Source of the DNA: Thiopseudomonas acetoxidans
GTDB lineage: Bacteria; Pseudomonadota; Gammaproteobacteria; Pseudomonadales; Pseudomonadaceae
DNA length: 62,496 nucleotides
Assembly: GCF_030362935.1 (NCBI RefSeq)
Contig: NZ_JAUCDY010000015.1
Span: 1 to 62,496, forward strand
Reading direction: 5' to 3'
A model generated the notes under the pieces. That model made no database searches. It saw only the letters and a program-made list of their open reading frames with translations, and was not told where the DNA came from. Numbering within the stretch: position 1 is the stretch's first letter; the number at the start of each line of letters is the position of its first letter. Of this stretch, positions 45,885 through 54,175 are shown piece after piece. The position numbers and the translations under genes were made by a program.

Positions 45885-45912
45885 CCTGACATTATCCTGA
45901 ATGTGCGGATAA
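45885..45912. promoter_or_regulatory. Candidate operator in the PepSY / response-regulator divergent region
   Basis: CCTGA occurs twice at an 11-bp period (45885-45889 and 45896-45900), as expected for OmpR-type dimers, and TTATCC-N9-GGATAA forms an inverted repeat (45892-45912). These would fit autoregulation by the adjacent regulator. Inference only. Confidence 0.3.
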
Positions 45913-46007
45913 ATAATCGGCTGAGAAACAAGGTTCATATCGTTCAGGCGGTTGTCAGGTATGGGCGGTAGCCTCTTGTGCAGATGAGTAGAGTAAGGGG
46001 GAGCCAT

Positions 46008-46673
46008 ATGCGTGTACTCATAGTTGAAGATACAGTGGGTTTGGGCGAGGCCGTGCGCGATCAAATCAGTGATGATGGCCACGCAGTGGATTGGGTGCAG
46101 AGTCTTGCTTTTGCCGAAGCCAGCGTAAAATCCACTACTTATAATCTAATTCTACTCGACCTAATGTTGCCGGATGGTCAGGGTTTGGTTTTTTTGAAAA
46201 AATTGCGTGCAGCAGGTGATGTAACGCCTGTGATCATTCTGACGGCTATGGATCAAGTATCTGATCGGATTGCAGGGCTGAATGCCGGTGCTGACGACTA
46301 TCTGGTTAAGCCTTTTGATTTATCGGAGTTGTCGGCGCGCGTCTCGGCGGTGGCGCGTCGTTATCGCGGTAATCCCAATCCAGTGTTGCAGATTGGTGAG
46401 CTAGAAGTGGATCTTGGTGATCACCGCGTCAGTCGTAACGGTCAACAGATCGAGCTTACTGCGCGCGAGTGGGCTTTGTTGGAAGGATTTTTACAGCGTC
46501 CTAGCATGTTGCTGTCGCGGGCTCAGTTGGAGGATCGGCTGTATCAATTTGGTGCAGAAATTGAGAGCAATACCATCGAGGTATATATCAGTCGTCTGCG
46601 TAAAAAGTTGGGGCGCGATGTGATTGTGACCGTTAGAGGCATGGGTTACCGGTTGGGGGCATATGAGCACTAA
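46008..46673 (+). CDS. OmpR-family response regulator
   Basis: A 221-residue regulator of the QseB/PmrA type. The receiver domain has the acidic pocket at Glu7-Asp8, the phosphoacceptor Asp51 and Lys101 in K-P-F. A winged-helix DNA-binding domain follows at about 125-218, ending VTVRGMGYRLG. I start at the ATG at 46008, with GGGGGAG upstream. It overlaps the kinase gene by 11 bp. Its targets likely include the neighbouring PepSY and ferric-reductase-like genes; this is inferred from context. Confidence 0.9.
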   Translation: MRVLIVEDTVGLGEAVRDQISDDGHAVDWVQSLAFAEASVKSTTYNLILLDLMLPDGQGLVFLKKLRAAGDVTPVIILTAMDQVSDRIAGLNAGADDYLVKPFDLSELSARVSAVARRYRGNPNPVLQIGELEVDLGDHRVSRNGQQIELTAREWALLEGFLQRPSMLLSRAQLEDRLYQFGAEIESNTIEVYISRLRKKLGRDVIVTVRGMGYRLGAYEH

Positions 46674-48000
46674 AGTCAGCCTGCAGAGAACACTTGGCCT
46701 CTCCCTGACGATCGGCATTATTGTGCTGTGGCTACTAGGCGTTGCAGCCGCGGGATTGGTTGCCCGCTATAAAATGAATGACGTGTTCGACAGCGCGCTA
46801 GAAGAAACCGCGCAGCGTATTTTGCCGCTGGCGGTGACTGAGATATTGAATCGAGAAAATGACACGGGCCCGCAGCGGGCTCCCATGCTGAAAGCGCATG
46901 ACGAGTACCTGACGTACTTAGTACGCAAGCCATCCGGTGAGATTTTATTGCAATCTCACGACGTTGAGCCTGAGCTGTTTAGCCCTCTGCCTCGTGAGGG
47001 TTTTTCGGACACGGCAACACATCGCTTTTATGGCGCATCTGCAGTCAGCGGCACGATTTATATTGAAGTGGCCGAGCCATTGGCGCACAGGCGTGCAGCT
47101 GTGCTAGAGACGAGCCTGGCATTATTAATCCCATTATTGCTTTTGATACCGGTTAGTTTACTGGGTGTTTGGTGGCTGATAAGGCGTTCGTTACGCAGGG
47201 TTGTGATGCTGCAGCAGTCGATTGAGGCGCGAGGCGGTGGGGATTTGTCTTCGGTATATGTTGCGCGGCTGCCACAAGAATTTGAGCCTGTGGTTAACGC
47301 GGTTAACCACTTATTGGAGCGTTTGCGCCGCACGCTTGAGGCGGAGCGCAGTTTTACCGCCAATAGTGCCCATGAGCTACGCACACCACTGGCGAGCGCC
47401 TTGGCAAAACTGCAGCGCTTGCAGGCGAAAACCCAGGATGAGCAGGTTAGGGTGCAAGCCGAAGAAATTGAGGGTTCACTGCGTACGTTGGCCAGACTGT
47501 CAGAGAAACTCTTGGAGCTGGCCAAAGCTGAGGGTGGTAGCGCGCTAGCAGAAAACGACACGGATCTAGTACCTATACTGCGAATGATCGTCAGTGATTA
47601 TCAGCATAAAGCCTCAGGCCACTTGAAGTTAGACGTACCAGACACCCCTGTTATGTCGTTACTCGATTCTGATGCGTTTGCCATTTTGATCCGCAATTTA
47701 ATTGACAATGCCTTGAAGCATGGCGCCCGTCAGCAGCCTATCACAATCAGCTTGACCGATAAGGGGGTGTTACGGGTGGTGAATGCGGGTGAGGTTGTCC
47801 CGCCAGAGAAGCTTGCCTTAGTGCGGCGTCGGTTTGTGCGTTCAGACACTAAAAGCTTAGGCTCTGGCATTGGTCTGGCGATTGTGGATGCGATTGCCAG
47901 CGGTGCAGGCATTGAGCTGAGTCTGCGCTCCCCCGCTTCTGGGCAGCGTGATGGCTTTGAGGCTGAGCTTAATATTGTTGTGACGCGCACAGACAGCTAG
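46663..48000 (+). CDS. Sensor histidine kinase
   Basis: A 445-residue membrane kinase. Membrane segment 1 is at about 13-35 and segment 2 at about 150-172, with a periplasmic sensor of about 115 residues between them. A HAMP-like linker follows, then the dimerisation domain with phosphorylated His237 in SAHELRTPL, and the ATPase domain with the N box NLIDNALKHG and G box GSGIGLAIV. No R-E-x-x-E iron motif is seen in the periplasmic part. The partner regulator overlaps upstream. Signal unknown. Confidence 0.9.
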   Translation: MSTKVSLQRTLGLSLTIGIIVLWLLGVAAAGLVARYKMNDVFDSALEETAQRILPLAVTEILNRENDTGPQRAPMLKAHDEYLTYLVRKPSGEILLQSHDVEPELFSPLPREGFSDTATHRFYGASAVSGTIYIEVAEPLAHRRAAVLETSLALLIPLLLLIPVSLLGVWWLIRRSLRRVVMLQQSIEARGGGDLSSVYVARLPQEFEPVVNAVNHLLERLRRTLEAERSFTANSAHELRTPLASALAKLQRLQAKTQDEQVRVQAEEIEGSLRTLARLSEKLLELAKAEGGSALAENDTDLVPILRMIVSDYQHKASGHLKLDVPDTPVMSLLDSDAFAILIRNLIDNALKHGARQQPITISLTDKGVLRVVNAGEVVPPEKLALVRRRFVRSDTKSLGSGIGLAIVDAIASGAGIELSLRSPASGQRDGFEAELNIVVTRTDS

Positions 48001-48075
48001 CTCCTTGGCGGGCGGTTAAGGATGCAGTCAGGTTCAATCGGCAGACTGTAAACAAGCCCAACAGGAGTTTGTTTT

Positions 48076-49362
48076 ATGTCTAGTTTACGTACCCATATCA
48101 TGCTTTTAATGCTTGTGACGCTTCAGCTTAGCGTGTTAAGTCTAAGCCTTAGTTATGAGCAGCTGCTAACAACCAGCGGCTACCTTGCCATTAATTTTAT
48201 GTCCATCACTATGCTGTTGGCCGCTCGCCCGCGTTGGTTGGAAGCACCATTAGGCGGTTTGGATAAAATGTATCAGTTACATAAGTGGACTGGTATTTTT
48301 GCGGTTATAGCAGCACTGGCGCATTGGCTGATTGAAATGGCCGATGATGCGCTTGAGGCTCTGTTGGGTAAGGATAAAAGCTTGCATGAAGCCAAGTTCT
48401 CGGGTTGGCTGGACAGTCTGCAGGATGGTGCGGAGGACTTGGGCGAGCCGGGGCTGTATCTGCTGTTATTTCTAGTGGTGCTTACGCTAAGCCGCTGGGT
48501 GCCTTATGTGTTTTGGCGTTATCTGCACCGAGCGATGCCGCTGATTTATCTGGCGTTGGTCTCCCATGCCTTATTGCTGGCGCCGTTAAAATGGTGGCAG
48601 GAACCCACAGGCTGGTTAATGGCGCTGTTGATGGCGGGCGGTGTTATCGCCAGCCTGCAATCGCTAACGGGTAAAATTGGTAAAAGCCGCAGTTACAAAG
48701 GAGTGGTGCAGGCCGTTAAGCAGATGCCAGCCAATATTACCGAAGTGATTTGTGATATGGGTAAACGCTGGCCTGGGCATCGCGCCGGACAATTTGCTTT
48801 GGTGACCTTTGACCGTCTGGAAGGCGCACATCCGTTTACTGTATCCAGTGCTGATAATGGCAGCGGTGAACTAAGCTTTCAAATTAAAGCGCTTGGCGAT
48901 TACACCAGTCAACTAGCGCAGCGACTGCACAGTGGTCAGGCCGTAACTTTAGAAGGACCTTATGGCCGCTTTAATCCCAATCACGGCAGAAAAACCGCTC
49001 AACAAATTTGGGTCGCAGGTGGTATTGGCATTACTCCATTTTTGGCAGCGCTGGAAAACCGTTTAATCCATAGCGAACAAGCCTTTCCAGCCGTCACTTT
49101 GTATTACTGCACGGCAGCGGCTAAAGATGACCCCATGCTAGAGCGATTGCAGCAACTCACGCAACAACTAGCTAATGTAATGTTGCATCTATACGACAGC
49201 GGGCAAGGGCAGCGCTTGAGTGTGCAGCAGCTGCAACTCCAAGAGGCTAAAGTGGATGTCTGGTTTTGCGGACCTCAAGGTTTAGCAACAGCACTGCGAA
49301 ATGGGCTTAAGCAAAAACCTATATCTTTACGCTTTCACCAAGAGTGCTTTGAGTTTCGCTAA
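48076..49362 (+). CDS. Ferric reductase-like flavocytochrome
   Basis: A 428-residue membrane oxidoreductase. The N-terminal half has about six membrane segments with two spaced histidine pairs, His69/His83 and His151/His164, fitting two b-haems stacked across the membrane. The C-terminal half is a ferredoxin-reductase-like unit with the FAD motif HPFTVSS and the nucleotide-binding AGGIGITPF, and ends FHQECFEFR. It may move electrons from NAD(P)H across the membrane to metal or another acceptor. It is 75 bp after the kinase gene, which suggests joint control. Confidence 0.85.
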   Translation: MSSLRTHIMLLMLVTLQLSVLSLSLSYEQLLTTSGYLAINFMSITMLLAARPRWLEAPLGGLDKMYQLHKWTGIFAVIAALAHWLIEMADDALEALLGKDKSLHEAKFSGWLDSLQDGAEDLGEPGLYLLLFLVVLTLSRWVPYVFWRYLHRAMPLIYLALVSHALLLAPLKWWQEPTGWLMALLMAGGVIASLQSLTGKIGKSRSYKGVVQAVKQMPANITEVICDMGKRWPGHRAGQFALVTFDRLEGAHPFTVSSADNGSGELSFQIKALGDYTSQLAQRLHSGQAVTLEGPYGRFNPNHGRKTAQQIWVAGGIGITPFLAALENRLIHSEQAFPAVTLYYCTAAAKDDPMLERLQQLTQQLANVMLHLYDSGQGQRLSVQQLQLQEAKVDVWFCGPQGLATALRNGLKQKPISLRFHQECFEFR

Positions 49363-49453
49363 ATCCAGTGAGCGAGTGCTATAGTTATTTGTAATGTATG
49401 GGCGGTGAAAAAGGGTGCATACCCTGAATGCTGATGAATAGGTGAGGACTTTT

Positions 49454-51163
49454 ATGACAACAACACAAACAGAGTTAATTCCTCAGGCACACGCCTACGG
49501 TGGGGTATTGCTAACGCGCTGTGGTCGCGTTTTGCTGCGTGAGCCAGCCAATCATTTTGATGGATATCACTGGACCTTTGCCAAAGGTAAATCGGATAAA
49601 AGTGAACAGCCCGAACTGACGGCACTGCGAGAGGTGTATGAAGAAACTGGCTACCTCGCAGAGATTATTACTGCACTGCCTAATACCTATAAAAGCAGCT
49701 TGAGCAGCACGGCTATTTTTATTATGAAACACCTGAATCAGCAGCACCCTTACAGCTGGGTAACACAAAGTACGCGCTGGGTTGATTTTGCCGAAGCTAA
49801 AAGATTAATTAGCCAATCGACCAATTCCTCAGGCCGTCAACGTGATCTGCAGATACTGCGCGATGTACAAAACTGGTTTAAGGCTAAGGCTTCCTCGGTT
49901 TTGCCAAGCCTTGATGAATACAGTTGGATGCCCGCCACGCAAGCCGATTGGGAAAACCAGCCACTGCGAGGACGTTACAGCACGGTACCGCTGAATCTAG
50001 TATTTGATTCACAACAGTTTGCTTTATTGCGTATGGGTTTTATTCCAAACGAGCAAAATGACAAGTGGTTTAGTTACTTTGCTGATAATGTTTTGTATCA
50101 GCACCGTAGCTGGACAGGCATCTGCATCGACAAAATTTATTTTGAGCCTTACGAAGGTGGTGGAATGATTGCCACCCATGCCGAGGTGAATCGTAATCGT
50201 GAAGAATATGGTGAGACCGATGATGAGGCTGATATTCAGCGGATTCGTGAGATGTTGGCTTACCTAGCGACCGCGAAAGAGGTTTTGCAAAGAGCGTTGT
50301 CATGGAAAGACTATTTAAACGGTTTTAGTATGGCGTTTCAGCCAAACTATTTAGGCAATCCAAACGATGTTTTGGCGATTTTTCAGCCTTACTTTCAAGT
50401 GTTAGCGCAAATATGGTGGCAAGAATCGACTCTTGAGGACAGAAACAAAGAAGCCCATAAAATAAGTCTGATTTTTAGCAATCAAAACCCTGATTACACC
50501 GCTATGCCTCAGTGGCATAGGGTTAACGCTTTAGGCGCAGCATTAATCGAATGCTTTGAGCTAGATGCCAACTACTGTGCGGGCGAAGATTTATATTTTA
50601 TTGTTTCTGAAGCCTTGGCCAATATTGGCATGCACTTTAATCAGTACCGCAATGATTTTTTAACAACAGCGCAAGACAGCCCAGAGCATATGGCGCTGGT
50701 ACAGGCTGTACATCAGTTACAACAGTTTGTGGTTCAGGTTTTTCTAGGTACGCATGTGATTGAATTTGCAGACAAAACGATTAGTAACTTTTCTAACAGC
50801 AAAAAACAAGCGGTAGAAAATGATGACATTCCTGTGGAACAGTCATCTGCATTCACTGAGCTACTTGAAGAACTTAGTGAGATAGCGCCGTTAAAACCTT
50901 TTACTTTTACAGAGCTGGATATAGCGGTCGGTACGGTGTTGACTTTTAAGGCGGATGGCCGACTAACCTGTACCGTGCTCAATCACAAACAAGTGCGTTT
51001 TGCTGGCCAAACCCTGAGTCTGTCACGTGCAGCTATTACCGCATTCGCGCAAATAGGCATAGCACGTAAAGCCGCGCGTGGTCCTGACTATTGGCTGTAC
51101 AATGGCCAACCATTAACGGTGTTACGTTTAAAACAACAACAATCCAAGCACAGCATGCCCTAG
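49454..51163 (+). CDS. Nudix hydrolase fused to an unknown central domain and a RAMA-like C terminus
   Basis: A 569-residue protein, far longer than usual Nudix enzymes. The Nudix domain covers about 10-145, with a complete box (G-x5-E-x7-REVYEETGY, residues 45-67). Residues about 170-285 form an unfamiliar module with DKWFSYFADNVLYQHRSWTG. Residues 285-480 are mainly helical. The last 85 residues (LDIAVGTVLTF ... TVLNHKQVRFAGQTLSLSRAA ... DYWLYNGQPLTVLR) resemble the RAMA domain found with restriction enzymes and methylases. The ATG at 49454 follows GAGGAC. No signal peptide or membrane segment. A truncated type III methylase gene follows, pointing to a defence context. Confidence 0.7.
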   Translation: MTTTQTELIPQAHAYGGVLLTRCGRVLLREPANHFDGYHWTFAKGKSDKSEQPELTALREVYEETGYLAEIITALPNTYKSSLSSTAIFIMKHLNQQHPYSWVTQSTRWVDFAEAKRLISQSTNSSGRQRDLQILRDVQNWFKAKASSVLPSLDEYSWMPATQADWENQPLRGRYSTVPLNLVFDSQQFALLRMGFIPNEQNDKWFSYFADNVLYQHRSWTGICIDKIYFEPYEGGGMIATHAEVNRNREEYGETDDEADIQRIREMLAYLATAKEVLQRALSWKDYLNGFSMAFQPNYLGNPNDVLAIFQPYFQVLAQIWWQESTLEDRNKEAHKISLIFSNQNPDYTAMPQWHRVNALGAALIECFELDANYCAGEDLYFIVSEALANIGMHFNQYRNDFLTTAQDSPEHMALVQAVHQLQQFVVQVFLGTHVIEFADKTISNFSNSKKQAVENDDIPVEQSSAFTELLEELSEIAPLKPFTFTELDIAVGTVLTFKADGRLTCTVLNHKQVRFAGQTLSLSRAAITAFAQIGIARKAARGPDYWLYNGQPLTVLRLKQQQSKHSMP

Positions 51164-51183
51164 CATTTTCAGGAGTTAAAAAT

Positions 51184-51300
51184 ATGCTAGCGTATGGTGT
51201 GTTGTTTTTACTGCGATATTTATTAGAACTGCGGGCGGTAGTGTCACGAGACGCAGATGTTTTTAAGGAAAACCATGCCTATTCTTCATTGGCTCAATAA
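51184..51300 (+). CDS. Possible small protein (38 residues)
   Basis: MLAYGVLFLLRYLLELRAVV and 18 more residues, with AGGAG at good spacing before the ATG. The N-terminal half is hydrophobic. It overlaps the start of the methylase remnant in another frame. No homology is recognised; it could be chance. Confidence 0.25.
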   Translation: MLAYGVLFLLRYLLELRAVVSRDADVFKENHAYSSLAQ

Positions 51301-51472
51301 AGACCAAGCGGTAACTGCCGCGCAGAAGTCAATCTATCGTTTGCTTGAGGAAGTGCCTGAGTTGTCCTATGGCGAGGCAGATAATGAAAATCTGCTGATT
51401 CAGGGCGACAACCTTGAAGCCTTAAAAGCATTGATTCCTTTTTATGCTGGCAAAATGGCTCTTCGCATTTAA
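51275..51472 (+). pseudogene. mod: Truncated type III DNA modification methylase (Mod N terminus)
   Basis: The frame reads MPILHWLNKDQAVTAAQKS ... ENLLIQGDNLEALKALIPFYAGK, which is the N terminus of type III Mod subunits, just before the I-D-P-P-Y catalytic region. After A-G-K it runs into unrelated codons and stops at TAA, so only about 65 of an expected 600 or more residues remain. A normal ribosome binding site (AAGGA) is kept. The rest of the gene and the res partner are absent; a REP array follows directly. Confidence 0.8.
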
Positions 51473-51583
51473 GGGTGTAGCTGGTTTCTAACCCCTCCTG
51501 ACTTCAGCAAGCACCTGGCTATCAGTCCTACTGTAAAGCGGTTTGCACGCAGCCGGTTGCTTGGCACAGCCCTTGTAGGGGTG

Positions 51584-51827
51584 CAACTCTTGCGCGAAAC
51601 AAACCATCCAGCCACACCAAGCCTTAATCGCGCATAAGATGCGCTCCCACAAGAGTGTTTTAGTTCGTACTGTTGGTGTGGGGGTTTTTGTGGGAGCGCA
51701 ACTCTTGCGCGAAACAAACCATCCCGCCACACCAAACCTAATCGCGCATAAGATGCGCTCCCACAAGAGTGTTTTAGTTCGCACTGTTGGTGTGGGGGTT
51801 TTTGTGGGAGCGCAACTCTTGCGCGAA
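51584..51827. repeat. Tandem duplication of about 115 bp made of paired REP elements
   Basis: Two successive units (period 115, then 114) each contain TCGCGCATAAGATGCGCT with CCCACAA and, inverted after about 45 bp, TTGTGGGAGCGCAACTCTTG with CGCGA. The conserved head GTGGGAG and the GCGCA/TGCGC palindrome are of the Pseudomonas REP type. The two arms differ mainly in the 6-nt loop. Confidence 0.85.
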
Positions 51828-51884
51828 TGTAGGCCGAACCCGGCACAACCGGTTTTATCCTGTTGCTCTTGCGTGATTTCAAGT

Positions 51885-52005
51885 CCGCTTCGCGCATCTT
51901 ATGCGCGATACGGACTCTAAACCCAGCTCAAGCGCTGCCGGCTAGTTACATCGCGCAAAAATTGCGTTCCCGCAGTAGAGGCGGCGGTTTGTGGTAGGAG
52001 TAGGC
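51885..52005. repeat. Further degenerate REP-like elements
   Basis: CGCGCATCTTATGCGCGA (about 51892-51909) and ATCGCGCAAAAATTGCGTTC (about 51950-51969) continue the array with other orientations. With the tandem units, they fill the stretch 51473-52050, where no gene is seen. Confidence 0.55.
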
Positions 52006-52054
52006 CATGCCAGCGACAGCTGTGCGTCTGACGGGCTATGCAATATAAATGCTT

Positions 52055-52075
52055 GCAAATAAGAATCAATCGCAT
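52055..52075. promoter_or_regulatory. Fur box before the siderophore ABC operon
   Basis: GCAAATAAGAATCAATCGCAT, one base too long to quote as a block elsewhere, is close to known Pseudomonas Fur sites (GCAAATGAGAATCATT type). TTGCAA and TATAGT around it could be a promoter that Fur would cover. Confidence 0.7.
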
Positions 52076-52141
52076 ATAGTGTACGGCGTCTTATAGAAAT
52101 AACACTGCCAATTATCAACAGAGAATCTTAAGGAGCCCGCT

Positions 52142-53071
52142 ATGCGCGCTAGATACTTTACTGCTTTGCGCACTTTTTCACTACTGAGTTTACTGCTCTG
52201 CTTAACTGCTCCTGTGCAGGCGCAAGAGGTTTTAACCGTTGAGCATGCCAAAGGACAAACCCAGGTACAGAAACTGCCTAAAACTGTGGCGGTACTGGAT
52301 TGGTCCACACTGGATACCATGGCTGTGCTGGGTATAGAAGCGCAGGGGATTCCGACCTCTGGCATCGTGCCACCGATGCTGGATCAGTATGCTGGTGCGC
52401 GTTTTGTGCGAGTGGGTACGTTGTTCGAGCCTGATTATGAAGCGCTGAAAAACTTAAAGCCGGATTTGATTATTTTAGGTCGTCGCGCTAGCGGGAAATA
52501 CGATGAAGTGGCTAAGTATGGGCCGACTCTGGATTTAACTCCTGATCCTACCGACTTGCTCGGTAGCGTGGTGCGCAACACAGAAATTATCGGGCAGATA
52601 TTTGACCGTGAACAACAGGCCGCTGAGCAAATTGCTAAGTTGCAGGCCTCGGTTAAGCAGCTGCAAAACCTAAGTGCTAAGCAGGGTAAAGGACTCACCT
52701 TGTTAACCACCGGTGGAAAAATGAGCGCCTTTGGCATAGGGACACGTTTTGGCATGATTCACGATGTGTTTGGGGTAGAGCCAGCGGTGGCAGACTTAAA
52801 AGTGGGTCGCCATGGGCAGGCGGTGTCCTATGAGTTTTTACTGGAAGCCAATCCGGACTGGTTGTTTGTGATGGACCGTGATGCGGCTATTGGTCGTGAA
52901 GGCGTAGCGGCTCAACGCATGATGGATAACGAGCTGGTCAATGCCACCACTGCAGGTGCAAAAGGACAGATTGTGTATCTGGAGCCGGTCAGTTGGTATT
53001 TGCTGGATAACAGTGGCATAGGCGTGATGCAGGGTAATGTTGATCGCTTAGTGGATGTTTTTTCTAAGTAA
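52142..53071 (+). CDS. Siderophore ABC transporter, periplasmic binding protein
   Basis: A 309-residue class III binding protein with a cleavable signal peptide (cut near PVQA-QE), similar in pattern to CeuE, VctP, FatB and YclQ, which bind catecholate-type iron siderophores. Conserved stretches include the PKTVAVLDWSTLDTMAVLGI entry strand and LKPDLIILGRR. AAGGAG precedes the ATG. First gene of the operon with two permeases and an ATPase, behind a Fur box. Confidence 0.9.
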   Translation: MRARYFTALRTFSLLSLLLCLTAPVQAQEVLTVEHAKGQTQVQKLPKTVAVLDWSTLDTMAVLGIEAQGIPTSGIVPPMLDQYAGARFVRVGTLFEPDYEALKNLKPDLIILGRRASGKYDEVAKYGPTLDLTPDPTDLLGSVVRNTEIIGQIFDREQQAAEQIAKLQASVKQLQNLSAKQGKGLTLLTTGGKMSAFGIGTRFGMIHDVFGVEPAVADLKVGRHGQAVSYEFLLEANPDWLFVMDRDAAIGREGVAAQRMMDNELVNATTAGAKGQIVYLEPVSWYLLDNSGIGVMQGNVDRLVDVFSK

Positions 53072-53176
53072 CTCTTTGAACTGCCTAGCACATACAGAAT
53101 TGGCAACCAGCAAACCCTGTATGTGCAAGAGTTTCTTTAGCTGCGTATGGCGGCTCTTTCCTAGTAAGCGAATTAT

Positions 53177-54175
53177 ATGGCTGTAACTTCTTCTACAAAG
53201 GCTCAACCGCGTATTTTGTTGTGGTTGCTGGGCTTGGTGGTGTTGGTTTTTGTGTTGGCGCTGGTCAGTTTGAATGTGGGTGCCAGCCGCATGAATCTGT
53301 TGCATTTGTTTACCCAACCAGATGATCGTATTACGCAGCTGTTATTTGTCAGCCGTTGGCCGCGCACCTTGGCGCTGATTTTAGCGGGCGCTTCTTTAGC
53401 TGTGGCGGGTTTGTTGTTGCAAATGATGGCGCGTAATCGCTTGGTTGAACCGTCGATGGTGGGTACGGTCGATGCCGCAGCGCTCGGCGTACTGCTCTGT
53501 GCGATTGTTGCGCCAAGTATGGCGCTGTGGCTGAAATTCAGTGTGGTGAGCCTATTTGCCGTCATGGGAACCGTGCTGTTTTTGTCAGTGTTAAAGCGCA
53601 TTCCATTACGTTCGGCGTTGATTGTGCCTTTGTTGGGGCTGGTGTTAGCCGGGGTGATTGCGGCAGCCAGTGGTTTGTTGGCGCATCAGTTTGAATTGTC
53701 ACAGGCATTACGCTCTTGGAATAGTGGTGACTTTTCGGCGATTTTGCGTGGTCGTTATGAATTGCTGTGGGTGGCGGCTGGCATCACTGTACTGGCGATG
53801 TTATTAGCGGATCGTTTTACCGTGCTTGGCATGGGTAAGGATTTTGCCACCAATGTTGGGGTGAATTATCCGGCACTGCTCGCGCTCGGGGTGCTGTTGG
53901 TGTCGATGATTATTGCCAGTGTGGTGGTTATTGCCGGTGCTTTGCCTTTTATAGGTCTGATCGTACCGAATTTAGTGCGTCTATTGACGGGCGATAATGT
54001 GCGCCGCGCTATTCCTGTGGTGGCGCTGGCTGGTTCAGCGCTGATGTTGGCCGCCGACTTGTTGGGTCGGGTGTTGATTCATCCCTACGAAATCCCGTCG
54101 GCAACGCTATTAGCCATCGCCGGTAGTCTGGTGTTTATCGTGATATTAGTGCGGGGGCGCCGGCAATGGGCTTAA
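53177..54175 (+). CDS. Siderophore ABC transporter permease 1
   Basis: A 332-residue FecCD-family permease with about nine membrane segments. Typical stretches are SRWPRTLALILAGASLAVAGLLLQ and GALPFIGLIVPNLVRLLTGDNVRR, which sits near the ATPase contact. It corresponds to CeuB/VctD/YclN-type permeases. It overlaps the second permease gene by 10 bp. Confidence 0.9.
   Translation: MAVTSSTKAQPRILLWLLGLVVLVFVLALVSLNVGASRMNLLHLFTQPDDRITQLLFVSRWPRTLALILAGASLAVAGLLLQMMARNRLVEPSMVGTVDAAALGVLLCAIVAPSMALWLKFSVVSLFAVMGTVLFLSVLKRIPLRSALIVPLLGLVLAGVIAAASGLLAHQFELSQALRSWNSGDFSAILRGRYELLWVAAGITVLAMLLADRFTVLGMGKDFATNVGVNYPALLALGVLLVSMIIASVVVIAGALPFIGLIVPNLVRLLTGDNVRRAIPVVALAGSALMLAADLLGRVLIHPYEIPSATLLAIAGSLVFIVILVRGRRQWA

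Noticed and set aside
51584..51827. Direct repeats that might suggest a CRISPR array
   Set aside because: Only about two units with a 115-bp period, each made of inverted REP arms; no short repeats with regular unique spacers and no cas genes.
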